Origin: Bacillota bacterium
GTDB lineage: Bacteria > Bacillota > SHA-98 > Ch115
Assembly: GCA_013178415.1 (NCBI GenBank)
Contig: JABLXA010000006.1
Location: forward strand, 62,001 to 126,000
Length of the DNA: 64,000 bases
Direction: 5' to 3'
Below the pieces are notes generated by a model that saw only the letters and a list, made by a program, of their open reading frames with translations, searched no databases and had not been told where the DNA came from. Positions 18,145-26,753 of the stretch are shown here, piece after piece. The translations under genes were made by a program, and so were the position numbers. The stretch's first letter is position 1. Every line of letters begins with the position of its first letter.

Positions 18145-19404
18145 TCAATGGATCTCTGGAGTTTCCGGTGGCCGTTCCAGTCCGCCGAGATACAAATCAA
18201 GATGCTTATCTGCCGCAGATGCCCAGCTGTTACATCGGACAAACCTGGCTATTCGCTCTACATACTGATCCATTGCCTGTTTATCATTGATGACGCGGTT
18301 TACTGCTTCTGCAATGACTGCGGGTTGTGATGAGGGAATCTTTATGACTTCATGGCCAAGATCGTGGAAAAAGGGAGTGTCCGTGACTATCAAGGGACGC
18401 AGGGCAGACAACGCCAGCCTCGCCGCTGATGAAACCCCTAGCATACCCCTGTCTTCATACGGGAGAATGACCAAATCCATTGCAGCTAGATGCTCTATAA
18501 CCCGTCGTCTGGGAAGATAATCACAAGATAAATGTACATATGATTCCGCCCGCAATCTCCGGATCTCCTCCTCTACCCGGATCCTGTAGTTCCGCGAGCT
18601 TATATATGGTGCTTCAGGGGCAAGGATGAAACAGTGAATCCCCGGAACCTTTTCCCGTAAAATCGAGATCGCGCGTATGAGATTGATGAAACCCTTGTGT
18701 GGGAGCATAAATCCGAATGCTGCAATGCATGGTTCAGAGGTTGGCCCATGGCTCTCACGCACATCCAGCCCCAGGTTCAGTCCCAGGCCCTGTCGCGCCT
18801 TCAGTCCCAGATTTCTGCGCGCCCTCAATCCCAGGTCCTCATGTGCCTTGTGGAACATGGAGCCGGGACCATCTGCCCCCAGGCCGTCTCGCAATCCCTG
18901 ATCATCGCATGGCATCTGTATGACTTCAACCAGGGGGCTTCGGCGACGGATGAGAGAATTTGCACATGGATATTGGCCGGGAGGATGGACGCGCAGCAAT
19001 AAATCCCTCATGAGGGGAGAGAATGTGACGACTTTGTGAAACTCAGTCAAAACGAATCTATTGTGGTCGCGGTATTCGGCACTGAATTCATGCATCGTGA
19101 CGACCGGCGCGATTCCGGCTGTTCTGAGCGTTTTCAAAATCTCATGAAGTTTTTCTAGGCTATAAAGCACATATTGATACTGAAAATGAACCACGGTATC
19201 CGACCCCTTCAGGCCTTTCCACAGACTACTGGTTGGATCAAAAACCACCAATGAAATGTCAAGGGGGGCGCTATCTCCGGAATCCCTCTTGGAATATCTA
19301 TCTTGAAGCGCTTTTGCTAGCATCATGGAATAATCAGAGATCCCGCATCGCTTTCCCAGTGTTGGCACAACCATTATCAGTCTCATGGCGTCATCCCATC
19401 CCAT
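18145..19404 (-). CDS. GT4-family glycosyltransferase with low-complexity insert
   Basis: 419 residues, a paralogue of the downstream GT4 gene (shared CGI(S/A)xY start, VVHFQYQYVLYSLEKL, VTMHEFSAEY, ILPYEDRGMLGVSSAARLALSALRPLI). Between the two halves is an insert not found in the paralogue, rich in LGL and AR (LGLRARRNLGLKARQGLGLN), apparently built from an eight-residue duplication. The start at 19404 (MGWDDAMRLIM) overlaps the upstream gene; the second ATG, six codons on, matches the paralogue start better. Role in surface glycan synthesis inferred. Confidence 0.82.
   Translation of the reverse strand: MGWDDAMRLIMVVPTLGKRCGISDYSMMLAKALQDRYSKRDSGDSAPLDISLVVFDPTSSLWKGLKGSDTVVHFQYQYVLYSLEKLHEILKTLRTAGIAPVVTMHEFSAEYRDHNRFVLTEFHKVVTFSPLMRDLLLRVHPPGQYPCANSLIRRRSPLVEVIQMPCDDQGLRDGLGADGPGSMFHKAHEDLGLRARRNLGLKARQGLGLNLGLDVRESHGPTSEPCIAAFGFMLPHKGFINLIRAISILREKVPGIHCFILAPEAPYISSRNYRIRVEEEIRRLRAESYVHLSCDYLPRRRVIEHLAAMDLVILPYEDRGMLGVSSAARLALSALRPLIVTDTPFFHDLGHEVIKIPSSQPAVIAEAVNRVINDKQAMDQYVERIARFVRCNSWASAADKHLDLYLGGLERPPETPEIH
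18755..18850 (-). repeat. short tandem duplication inside the GT4 gene
   Basis: About three to four diverged 24-base units encode the motif LGLxARxx in the linker between the two halves of the glycosyltransferase. The frame is kept. Confidence 0.5.
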
Positions 19405-20518
19405 GCGGATCCACTTCCTTGAGCCTATTACAGATCCTCCCTACTGATATGTCCCACGAATAATGACTCCTGACAAAATCAGACGCTCTGCGGCCGATCT
19501 CGCGCGCCTCTTCCCTGTTTTCAAAGACATGTCTCATGAGCCTGCGCAAATGAGGAACGCTTGGGCGAGCCCAATTGGCTCCCGCGTATACGGAGTCGTT
19601 GGGTATCCCCTGCATTGGAACAGGCTCGAGACCCTCGATGTCTATCAGGTAGCATGGAGCATGCTGCATGAATTCCATCTGGCCTGACCATTTCGTTGAG
19701 ATCACCGGCAATCCGCAGGCCATGGCTTCCATCGCAGGCATGTTCCAGCCTTCGCCTCTTGTGGGCAAGACAAAGCAATCTGCCGTTCTATAAAGAGCTG
19801 GCATCAAATCTGCAGGCAATATGGAAGAGAGAACTATGATTTGTCTATCATCGCGCCCATGTAAATGGCATATAGCTCTGATGTTTTCGCGGATCTTTCT
19901 GCCATGTGGATCATACTTGGAATTGTCGTGAACACGCAGGAGGAGCGTCACGTCCTCATTCGGCCCGAATTCCTCGCAAAACGCCCTGAGAAGCAGGTCA
20001 TAACCTTTCCTGAGTATCCATTCAAAGACAGAAAGGAATACAAACCCCCTGAGTCCCTTAACTTCCAAGGAAAGGCCATGCGGGCAGTAGGCACCAACAT
20101 CAATACCAAGAGGCATTACCTTGAGAATTCCTCGATGGACCCCGCTGGCTGAAAAGGCTTCGAGATTGAAAGAAGATGGCACCCAGACTTCGTTCATCAG
20201 ATTACATCGCTCCACCCATTGGCTGGGCAAGCGGTCTACTTCAATCATACTGAAACCGATGTTATACAACCCGGGAATCGGTTGAAAAAAACCTGCGAGG
20301 AAGATGTGAAGGGCGATCTTGGGAACCACTGACTTGTTGCCTGCCATCCGACGCAAAGAAGACTCCACAGAGGCTTTGAATACCGGCGTTACCAAGCTAA
20401 GACTCCGAGGTTCTAGCCTCACCTCGATCCCCATCCTGTCGAGTCCGAAGGCGATATTCCGCACAACCTCGGCATATCCGGTGGCATCAAACACAGGCCC
20501 GATTATAACAATTCCCAT
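19391..20518 (-). CDS. GT4-family glycosyltransferase
   Basis: 375 residues. Features are VIIGPVFDATGYAEVVRNIAFGL at the start, NEVWVPSSFNLEAFSASGV and MPLGIDVGAYCPHG in the linker, FVFLSVFEWILRKGYDLLLRAF in the donor domain, and VLPTRGEGWNMPAMEAMACGLPVI with the conserved glutamates. This type is frequent in bacterial glycan clusters. It is the first gene of the minus-strand transferase operon and is divergent from the amidase gene, with 74 bases between the two starts that must hold both promoters. Confidence 0.87.
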   Translation of the reverse strand: MGIVIIGPVFDATGYAEVVRNIAFGLDRMGIEVRLEPRSLSLVTPVFKASVESSLRRMAGNKSVVPKIALHIFLAGFFQPIPGLYNIGFSMIEVDRLPSQWVERCNLMNEVWVPSSFNLEAFSASGVHRGILKVMPLGIDVGAYCPHGLSLEVKGLRGFVFLSVFEWILRKGYDLLLRAFCEEFGPNEDVTLLLRVHDNSKYDPHGRKIRENIRAICHLHGRDDRQIIVLSSILPADLMPALYRTADCFVLPTRGEGWNMPAMEAMACGLPVISTKWSGQMEFMQHAPCYLIDIEGLEPVPMQGIPNDSVYAGANWARPSVPHLRRLMRHVFENREEAREIGRRASDFVRSHYSWDISVGRICNRLKEVDPHGMG

Positions 20519-20592
20519 GTCTGTTCCCCCATCATAAATCCGATTCTCAGACCAGGAGAAGGATAATAAACTTACATTCAGGAGGGAATGCT

Positions 20593-21618
20593 ATGCTGAA
20601 TAGAAAACTCCCCCGTTCGAGACGAATTGTCCTCATTTCATTCCCTAGCAAACTGGCAAAACCGGCCTCTACACTAACATTATATGCAAAGGTCATAAAG
20701 AGAGGTCTTAAGCCAGGGATCTTGATCTCCATCGCCCTCTTCATATTGCTTTCAACCTGGCTCCTTCAAACAGCTATCTTTGTTCTTGCGCCAAATGCCG
20801 CCGCGCTGGTAGGCAAGGTCATCGTCGTCGACCCCGGCCACGGAGGGATTGACCCCGGGGCCCATGACAGGCAGGGGGTGACTGAAAAAGATATAGTATT
20901 AGATATTGCAAGGCATCTTTTCACTTTACTTGGAAAGGCCAAGGCCATACCGATACAGACTCGCCATGGGGATTGGGCGCTGGAAGAGATATACCCTCAG
21001 GAAAGCACAAGACATCGCCGGGATCTCGCAGCCAGGGTGCACATCGCAAACAGGAGCAACGCGGACGCCATGGTTTGCATTCATGTGAACAAGAGCCCCA
21101 GCCAATCGGCAAGAGGCCCGTCCACATTCCATAGCCCTTCATCCCTGGAAGGAAAACGCCTGGCCTGGTGTATACAGCGAAGGCTTATGGAAGCTCAATC
21201 TTCGAGAGGCCAGGGGGTCCAGCCTGGGGATTTCTATATCCTCAGAAACTCCAAGGTCCCCACTGTCATCGTGGAAGTGGGGTTCCTTTCGAATCCAGAG
21301 GAAAAGCAACTGCTGTTGACGTCCTCGTACCGCGAAAAAATCGCCGAGGCGCTATTCTGCGGACTCGCCGATTTCTTCGCGGGACAAGACGTAGCACCTA
21401 CAATTGCTGAAAATAAGGGCTTCTCCCCGAATGCCGGATCGAGCTTCTCCACAAATACCGGATCCGGAGTCCCTTCACAAGGCGCCCGGTTTTCACCAGG
21501 TGCCTATGAAGAGCTGAGTAAACATCTTCCCATAGGGTCCGCCATCTACGATCCCGATTCCAACACGATTATACGAAGAACTCAGGATATTGGCCCTATG
21601 CCCCTGACTCGCCATTAG
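20593..21618 (+). CDS. N-acetylmuramoyl-L-alanine amidase, CwlD-like
   Basis: 341 residues. A membrane anchor (about 43-66) precedes an Amidase_3 domain with all zinc ligands and catalytic Glu: H83 (DPGHGG), E98 (VTEKD), H164 (CIHVN) and E228 (IVEVGF). The enzyme cleaves the amide between MurNAc and L-Ala; CwlD of Bacillus does this in the spore cortex to allow muramic-lactam formation. The extra tail of about 90 residues is Ser/Gly-rich (GFSPNAGSSFS, GARFSPG), and its last 41 residues lie antisense to the end of the convergent CAP gene. ATG at 20593 follows AGGAGGG. Sporulation role is likely given the neighbourhood. Confidence 0.88.
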   Translation: MLNRKLPRSRRIVLISFPSKLAKPASTLTLYAKVIKRGLKPGILISIALFILLSTWLLQTAIFVLAPNAAALVGKVIVVDPGHGGIDPGAHDRQGVTEKDIVLDIARHLFTLLGKAKAIPIQTRHGDWALEEIYPQESTRHRRDLAARVHIANRSNADAMVCIHVNKSPSQSARGPSTFHSPSSLEGKRLAWCIQRRLMEAQSSRGQGVQPGDFYILRNSKVPTVIVEVGFLSNPEEKQLLLTSSYREKIAEALFCGLADFFAGQDVAPTIAENKGFSPNAGSSFSTNTGSGVPSQGARFSPGAYEELSKHLPIGSAIYDPDSNTIIRRTQDIGPMPLTRH

Positions 21619-22278
21619 CAGCGCATGGGCCCTTGCTACAGTCGGGGCCCCAGCTATGTTTTCCCCGGCAGCCCGATAGGAAATCCCTGCTGCCTTCAGC
21701 ATGTCAAAAGGACTGCCATATGTGGGCGAGACATGGCCGAAGTAATTGTTTTGGATCATATCCAGACTCTTCTTGCGCGCAAGCTCTACAAGCCGCATAT
21801 CAGCAGTCAACGGGCTCAATCCTGCCTTAGCCCTCTCCTGGTTTATCAGACTCAACATAGTGGCCTCATCCCGAGTCAGCTGGCCGGCAGGTTGGGTCCC
21901 GGGCGCTGGCTGAGGTTGCGGTTGGGGCTGTGGTTGCGGCTGCGTCCCCTGGTATGGTGGACGATAAATATAAACATAGCTGCCGTTACCATTTACATAG
22001 TAATGGGCGTAGTAAGTCCCGCTGCCGCTGTACCACGTGCCTGGCCTCAGGTTGAAATAATAAGTGACCTTGCTCCCGCTTGAGGAGCCGACATAGTAGT
22101 ATGCCCTAGACAACTCCTGGCTGCTGCCCCTGTAGACTCCACCGAAATCAGTCCCGTCGCTCGAATACGCAGCTTGTCCATAAAGAGTTTGAGCAGAGGC
22201 ATATGATAAAAGAAATGAAGCAATGAGTATCATGATGCCGGTAATGAGGAAAAAGGCAAAAGAACGATGCGATCTCAT
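21493..22278 (-). CDS. secreted CAP-domain (SCP/PR1, YkwD-like) protein
   Basis: About 261 residues from ATG 22278 (AAGGGGG nine bases ahead); the frame extends further up, but the signal peptide MRSHRSFAFFLITGIM...YASA begins here. A Tyr/Ser-rich segment of about 90 residues is followed by a (PQ)n linker and a C-terminal CAP domain: LINQERAKAGLSPL, SLDMIQNNYFGHVSP, AGENIAGA and GHRANILSSSYNRVGIG. The last two contain the conserved histidines and glutamate of the CAP cavity. Spore-formers carry such proteins as spore coat or secreted factors of unclear biochemistry. Its final 126 bases overlap the amidase gene tail to tail. Confidence 0.87.
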   Translation of the reverse strand: MRSHRSFAFFLITGIMILIASFLLSYASAQTLYGQAAYSSDGTDFGGVYRGSSQELSRAYYYVGSSSGSKVTYYFNLRPGTWYSGSGTYYAHYYVNGNGSYVYIYRPPYQGTQPQPQPQPQPQPAPGTQPAGQLTRDEATMLSLINQERAKAGLSPLTADMRLVELARKKSLDMIQNNYFGHVSPTYGSPFDMLKAAGISYRAAGENIAGAPTVARAHALLMASQGHRANILSSSYNRVGIGIVDGGPYGKMFTQLFIGTW

Positions 22279-22733
22279 TGAAAGACCCCCTTCGTACGCT
22301 TGATTTATCCTAAATCCGCGGATGCTCATGTAGGTGATTTCGGGGAATGGTTCCTTTCGAGCGGGACTACTATCTCCATGCTATGATATAGGCCCGCCTT
22401 CATCAATGGAGGATTGAAGGAAACACGGGCAGCTGCTGACTTTGGCTGGATTATGTGGAATTTTAGGCAGTGAGAGGCAGGGGGGAATGGATACTCCTCC
22501 CGTCGGACGCAGCATGACCGGGGTATGGATACTCCTCTCGGCGGACGCAGCCTTGCTGAGAGGCTGCTCAGTGATCCTCGGCCCTCAGGCTATAAGGCCT
22601 CGGATCAATGCCGCCGATCGGAGTATCCCGACCCCGGGTCTACCGGCCTCGGATCAATGCCGCTGGGCCGATACCACCCACGCCCATGCGGCGGCCTCTC
22701 GGACCAATGCCGCCGGGGGAGCCTCCAAATTCC
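22279..22733. other. intergenic region with dispersed repeats upstream of the CAP gene
   Basis: No gene. It contains the second 102-bp element (22527-22628), a partial end at about 22490-22510, and two extra copies of the module GGCCTCGGATCAATGCCGC at about 22644-22663 and 22690-22714. Confidence 0.65.
22527..22628 (-). repeat. 102-bp dispersed element with terminal inverted repeats, copy B
   Basis: Inverted relative to copy A at 10384-10485 and exactly the same length. Ends GGATACTCC / GGAGTATCC are inverted repeats. Shared interior blocks include GAGGCCTTATAGCCTGAGG and GCAAGGCTGCGTCCG read on the minus strand. Confidence 0.85.
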
Positions 22734-23738
22734 TCAAATTGTTATATCTAGTAGTTTCATCACGTTCTGAATCCTGTTAAACACCGTCACTTTGTCTGAG
22801 CCCGCAAAGAGGAGACCTATGATGTTATTGTCCTTGTCTAGTATCGCGGACCCACTATCGCCTCCTTGAGCTATCGGGCCGCATACGACCTGGTCTTCGA
22901 ACATGGCAACGTGGCTATTGCCATACCCCACCTGAATCGTGGCATCTAACGCCTCGATTTGCGACGAGTTGACCCCCGTGGTTCTGCCGCTTTTCTTCAC
23001 ATACATATCCACCTGGGCCTCCCCCACCCCTCGGATATTGCCTATTTCCATAATTTCTGGGACAACTACATCGTCTGATATTGGCTTTGCCAAAGCTGCG
23101 TCAACAAGGTTAGCCCTGCCCGTTTGACGCAGAAGAAGAATCCGGTAATTTGGCCTGATTTGCTGTATCCGATACTCTAGTATCTTTTGAAAGAGAGAGG
23201 CTATCTCACAGGTAGGCACATCCTCACTTGTGTATATGGGAACAAGTCTTTCCAGGGTCGCTATCTGATCACGCTCAAGTTTGCCTCCATCGTAGGGACC
23301 TGGCTGAAGAATAGGATCGCCGATCTTTGCCCTGCCATCATTGCCGGTCGTAGAGTTTGCAAGGACATGATTATTGGATAGTATCAATGGCTTGCCGGTC
23401 TTCTTGTCCTTCACGAGCGCCCCAAAGGTCCCGGCCGTCACACGATAATGCCCGATACTTATCCCCGGCTGAGCAGGCCGCATGCGGCTCTGCCGGCCAA
23501 GGAATTTTATGTCTCCAACTTCCAGCACATCGGTCCTTACCCCATCTATGGCCTCTGGCACGACATTGGTCGGATGGAGCTTATCCCTTGTCATCTTGCG
23601 TCTCACCATCACAACTATGGCCTCTTCCTTCGTTCTCTGCCCTTTTACCCTTTTCAATCCTCTTCCTACTCCCACCACATTCTCAATCTTAAGAAGCCGA
23701 TCCTTATTAGCCGCCAGCGCTTGCTGGATTTCATCCAT
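22734..23738 (-). CDS. trypsin-like serine protease
   Basis: About 334 residues from ATG 23738 (AAAGGGG eight bases ahead; a GTG three codons earlier lacks spacing). A chymotrypsin-fold protease with the triad His in LILSNNHVLAN (H124), Asp in NLVDAALA (D213) and Ser in QGGDSGSA (S295). The N-terminal 80 residues (KIENVVGVGRGLKR, EEAIVVMVRRK) form the domain seen ahead of such proteases in many Firmicutes and resemble the FAM111/Nal1-like group. There is no signal peptide, so it may act in the cytosol or mother cell. Between the H and D is a long insert. Substrate unknown. Confidence 0.85.
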   Translation of the reverse strand: MDEIQQALAANKDRLLKIENVVGVGRGLKRVKGQRTKEEAIVVMVRRKMTRDKLHPTNVVPEAIDGVRTDVLEVGDIKFLGRQSRMRPAQPGISIGHYRVTAGTFGALVKDKKTGKPLILSNNHVLANSTTGNDGRAKIGDPILQPGPYDGGKLERDQIATLERLVPIYTSEDVPTCEIASLFQKILEYRIQQIRPNYRILLLRQTGRANLVDAALAKPISDDVVVPEIMEIGNIRGVGEAQVDMYVKKSGRTTGVNSSQIEALDATIQVGYGNSHVAMFEDQVVCGPIAQGGDSGSAILDKDNNIIGLLFAGSDKVTVFNRIQNVMKLLDITI

Positions 23739-24071
23739 TGAACTCACCCCTTTCCATGCATCCTGTTCATAGAAGAGGCGTCACACGCGTATCTATAAGG
23801 TAGGCCCGGCCGCCCAGGGATATTTCCATTATCCGATGGCATTGCTCCAGCCCTGGCGATATGGGCCTCTTTCATGCGACTGATCGCCGCTGATCTATGA
23901 TATTCTCAGGAAAGTCAGGCTGTGCGCCGGGGAAGGCAAACGGTTACCCTCGGAGACAGCTATGTCCATGCACCCTTAGGCCACAATTAGTCCCAGCATC
24001 AATTGATAGATATGCGAATACACATTCGATAAGAGAAAGCAGCTTGGGAAAACAAAGATGGAGGGATGATT
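23739..24071. other. intergenic region between protease and small membrane protein
   Basis: No credible gene or recognisable RNA seen. Promoters for both divergent genes must lie here, but no convincing -35/-10 pair was identified. Confidence 0.4.
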
Positions 24072-24398
24072 ATGCTGATAGCTACCATAATCATCATCCT
24101 GGGGCTGGTGGTTGTATCCATATGGGAAAGAGGCAGGCAGAAGCGGGAGAGATGGGCGGAGTCGGCTCCGCAGGAGCCCGAGGCAAGGCCATCCCCAATT
24201 TCAGAAGCTATCGTTGAGTTCGTAGGGGTATCTGGCGGAATCTATCTTGCCCTTATTGCGCTGGTGAACTTCCTTAAACTGAACGTCCCCCAACAGGCAA
24301 AGGTGCTCAGCGTGGAATTCGATCCCATAGCAGCCATCGCCATCTTTCTTGGAATCATACAGCCATTTATCCTGCGGATCCGAAAAATGAAGATATAG
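24072..24398 (+). CDS. small two-helix membrane protein, unknown function
   Basis: 108 residues. ATG 24072 is preferred because GGAGGG ends six bases before it; the ATG two codons earlier is too close. A first helix (residues 1-18, MLIATIIIILGLVVV) is followed by a charged stretch (ERGRQKRERW), a Pro-rich linker, then two further hydrophobic segments (GGIYLALIALVNFL and PIAAIAIFLGIIQPFIL). No family recognised. It converges on veg, separated by a strong hairpin. Confidence 0.7.
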   Translation: MLIATIIIILGLVVVSIWERGRQKRERWAESAPQEPEARPSPISEAIVEFVGVSGGIYLALIALVNFLKLNVPQQAKVLSVEFDPIAAIAIFLGIIQPFILRIRKMKI

Positions 24399-24420
24399 GA
24401 CAATCTCTCAGAAAATGAAC

Positions 24421-24462
24421 AAGGCACAGGTATCCCTCCCGGAGGGGGGATCTGTGCCTTGA
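24421..24462. terminator. bidirectional hairpin between convergent genes
   Basis: CAAGGCACAG...CTGTGCCTTG with an inner ATCCCTCC/GGAGGGGGGAT stem forms a long hairpin. On the minus strand it is followed by TTCATTTTC. It lies 24 bases after veg and 23 after the small membrane protein gene, so it can end both transcripts. Confidence 0.65.
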
Positions 24463-24485
24463 ATGCGTCGGAAAATGAAGCGAGC

Positions 24486-24764
24486 TCAAAGGCCGACGCA
24501 GCCTATCCTTTCTTCGTGATCCTTCTGCCACACAGAGAGCTCGACTGATTCCGTAAGGAGGTCAGCGTAGGTGTATGATACACGCTTCGTAATGCCGGGC
24601 TTTTCATTTAATCTGATGACAAATACCTTAGGATAAGTGCTCTCTAGGACTCCCTCGAGCTCCACTATCTTTTTTCGCCCCTGATTCGCCTTGAGTCTGA
24701 CCTTCTTACCGATGAAAGTGTCGACATTCCTCTTTATCTCATTGATGACGTCGTTGCCCGCCAA
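24486..24764 (-). CDS. veg: Veg protein
   Basis: 92 residues, the usual length. The fold is a small Sm-like barrel with GKKVRLKANQGRKKIVELEGVLESTYPKVF and the ending RVSYTYADLLTESVEL, both typical of Veg. In Bacillus Veg is abundant and stimulates biofilm gene expression; its molecular action is not settled. The TTG start (24762-24764) follows AAGGAAGGTGG. A near-consensus SigA promoter lies just upstream, matching the strong promoter known for veg. It follows yabG in the same direction, the conserved order in Firmicutes. Confidence 0.93.
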   Translation of the reverse strand: MAGNDVINEIKRNVDTFIGKKVRLKANQGRKKIVELEGVLESTYPKVFVIRLNEKPGITKRVSYTYADLLTESVELSVWQKDHEERIGCVGL

Positions 24765-24830
24765 TTAATCCACCTTCCTTGCGGCGCAGAAGTAGGAGAC
24801 CATCCTTCTACGCGGGGCCATACTAAAAAA

Positions 24831-24859
24831 ATTGTAGCACAAATCCACCAATAAGTCAA
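24831..24859 (-). promoter_or_regulatory. strong SigA promoter of veg
   Basis: Minus strand: -35 TTGACT (24854-24859), a 17-base spacer, and -10 TACAAT (24831-24836), each one base from consensus. The start codon of veg lies 67 bases from the -10. Flanking sequence is AT-rich. Confidence 0.85.
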
Positions 24860-25059
24860 TAGAATTAGATAGTATACCCCTATTCGCAAGGCGATGTCAA
24901 CATCTATTTTTGCCAAATCCGCCAAATTGCAAGCATCTTGCGCGCTTAACAATGAATTATATCGTAGGTCATATAAAAAATCTGTTAAACCTCACCGATC
25001 TCAGCCTTGCCATCTCTCCAGTCTCGTCACCCCCAACCCCATCGTGCTTGATCTTCCTA

Positions 25060-25941
25060 TCATTCCCTCGGGGTCTTGGGGAGCCCTAGCCTGAATTTGC
25101 CTCTCGTTTCAATGCCGCCAATTCCTTTAATGCCTGTGATGGTGCCCTCTATGGCCTCGTAAACATGCACTATGCTGTCAATCGGGGTGTAGGAGACCTT
25201 TTCAGCTACGAGAATAGGATCATAGGCATGGATGAACACCCTCTCAGGAGAACTTGCGAAATTGGCTCCCGCTGCGATAAGGGCTTCATAATGAGACTGG
25301 CAAGCCCCTGCAATGATCACAAGGGCATCTTTGTCGGGCTGAAATCTCCGAGCCTTTACAACGGCTTCCACAAAATAACGAGAGGTGCGATAACTGTCGA
25401 TACCCGCACGTTCAGAGGCCTTCCGCGTCAGAAGCCCATCGTGTCCTGTCAGCACAAGAATCTCGGGCAAGTGAGTCTGAAGTAGCGATGTGATCCGGGC
25501 TGGCTGCTGGTCCTCAGGAACGTATTCCCCGATCACAGGCACATTGAGTTGACGGTAGTATTCAAGGCAGTCCTTTAGATAATCCTTGTCCCCGTCTATA
25601 TGAAGCACCTTCCCCGGGAGTTCAAAAAAATCGTGCCCGGGCGGTGGCTCAGCGCCAGCTCGATAACGAAAAGCTTTCTCCTCGGTTATGCGCCTTAGAA
25701 ATATCTTGCGCGCCGATTCCTTCGACTGCTTTATTAAATCGAGCTTGACTTTCTCTACCTGTTTTGGGTCAACTTTGACCAGGTCCGATAACGGCGCGTC
25801 AGCAAACAGCCTGACATTCAACCCTTTGAGGTGCGCCATCGCCTTTTTCTTTTCACTAGTAAAGATTCTTACCACAGTGAAGAGAAGGTCAGCGCCATAA
25901 GATATCCGACTAACAGTGTCACCCACTGATATCTTCTCCAT
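25060..25941 (-). CDS. yabG: sporulation-specific protease YabG
   Basis: 293 residues. YabG is a mother-cell cysteine peptidase that trims coat proteins such as SpoIVA and SafA and, in clostridia, CspBA and pre-SleC. Signatures seen are the N-terminal SH3-like GDTVSRISYGADLLFTVVRI, LHIDGDKDYLKDCLEYYRQLNVPVIG, LVLTGHDG and IIAGACQSHYEALIAAGANFASSP, which contains the conserved Cys and His. Position between the YkuK/KsgA genes and veg is the standard order. ATG at 25941 follows AGGGG. Together with the SPOCS genes it is good evidence for a spore-former. Confidence 0.94.
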   Translation of the reverse strand: MEKISVGDTVSRISYGADLLFTVVRIFTSEKKKAMAHLKGLNVRLFADAPLSDLVKVDPKQVEKVKLDLIKQSKESARKIFLRRITEEKAFRYRAGAEPPPGHDFFELPGKVLHIDGDKDYLKDCLEYYRQLNVPVIGEYVPEDQQPARITSLLQTHLPEILVLTGHDGLLTRKASERAGIDSYRTSRYFVEAVVKARRFQPDKDALVIIAGACQSHYEALIAAGANFASSPERVFIHAYDPILVAEKVSYTPIDSIVHVYEAIEGTITGIKGIGGIETRGKFRLGLPKTPRE

Positions 25942-26020
25942 AGATCAATTCCCCTCAGGAGAACAAGGACCCCCCTAGGGTCCTAGTCAATGCGCTCTCC
26001 TGATAACCATTCTATGGAGC

Positions 26021-26065
26021 AAAAAAGGCACTTGTTCCTGCCCCTCGGCAGGATCAGTGCCCTTT
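26021..26065 (-). terminator. rho-independent terminator after ykuK-like gene
   Basis: Minus strand: GGCACTGATCCTGCC, loop, GGCAGGAACAAGTGCC, then TTTTTT (26021-26026). The stem pairs the outer GGCACT/AGTGCC and inner CCTGCC/GGCAGG. It separates the rsmA-ykuK transcript from yabG. Confidence 0.8.
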
Positions 26066-26181
26066 ACCGAGATCTCACCTTTATGCTCGCGCTATCTCGA
26101 GATCACGAACCTATGGCGACGCGCGATGCACCCCCCGCTAGCCCCTAGCGCTAGGGCGGGTTTCAAACGTCTGGATCCCGG

Positions 26182-26652
26182 TTATTTCGTATGCTTATCT
26201 GCCACCTTTGACGCGCCATATGATTCAGGCTTTATTCTTGCGGAGAAGCCGGTGCCCGTTACCATGCCGACGATTTCGCGAATAAGGTCCCTCGTCTCCC
26301 CATTTTCGCCAACATCCAGGTGGATCTCGACATTTAGATCGGAATGTCCGTTCTCCGCAAGTCGCTCGGCCAACCTGCTGGCGACACCCAAACTCTTAGC
26401 CGTCTCGTAGAAAATTCGCTGCCTGAGATTCCTGCCGATTCGCTCAATTTCCTTGGAATAATAGTACCTAGCGCCCTTCCCTACTCTGTGGACAATGATT
26501 GCCGTGACAAAGCACGTCTCATCCCTCAATTGCGAATCCGTGCCGATGATGAGTTTGTACCGGTCGTTAGGCATCTCCTCGATATATTTAATTATGTCCT
26601 TAAACGTCTCATTGAAACTGAGACGCCCTTTGGTAGGACTTATGAACGTCAA
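26182..26652 (-). CDS. RNase H-like YkuK-family protein
   Basis: 156 residues. The ribonuclease-H-like fold starts with YKLIIGTDSQ, holding the first conserved Asp, followed by FVTAIIVHRVGKGARYYYSKE and, near the end, VEIHLDVGENGETRDLIREIVGMV with acidic residues. This is the DUF458/YkuK family of Bacillus, of unproven activity. It is inserted between rsmA and yabG, where it does not sit in Bacillus subtilis. ATG at 26652; about 100 bases separate it from the rsmA stop. Confidence 0.85.
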   Translation of the reverse strand: MTFISPTKGRLSFNETFKDIIKYIEEMPNDRYKLIIGTDSQLRDETCFVTAIIVHRVGKGARYYYSKEIERIGRNLRQRIFYETAKSLGVASRLAERLAENGHSDLNVEIHLDVGENGETRDLIREIVGMVTGTGFSARIKPESYGASKVADKHTK

Positions 26653-26753
26653 TTGCTATCACCTTTATCCTATTCTCCATGATAATACCCTACCCGACGC
26701 TTCCTCCATCATCCATATCTGCCTCGCTCTCGGCAATGGAACCAATATGAAAT

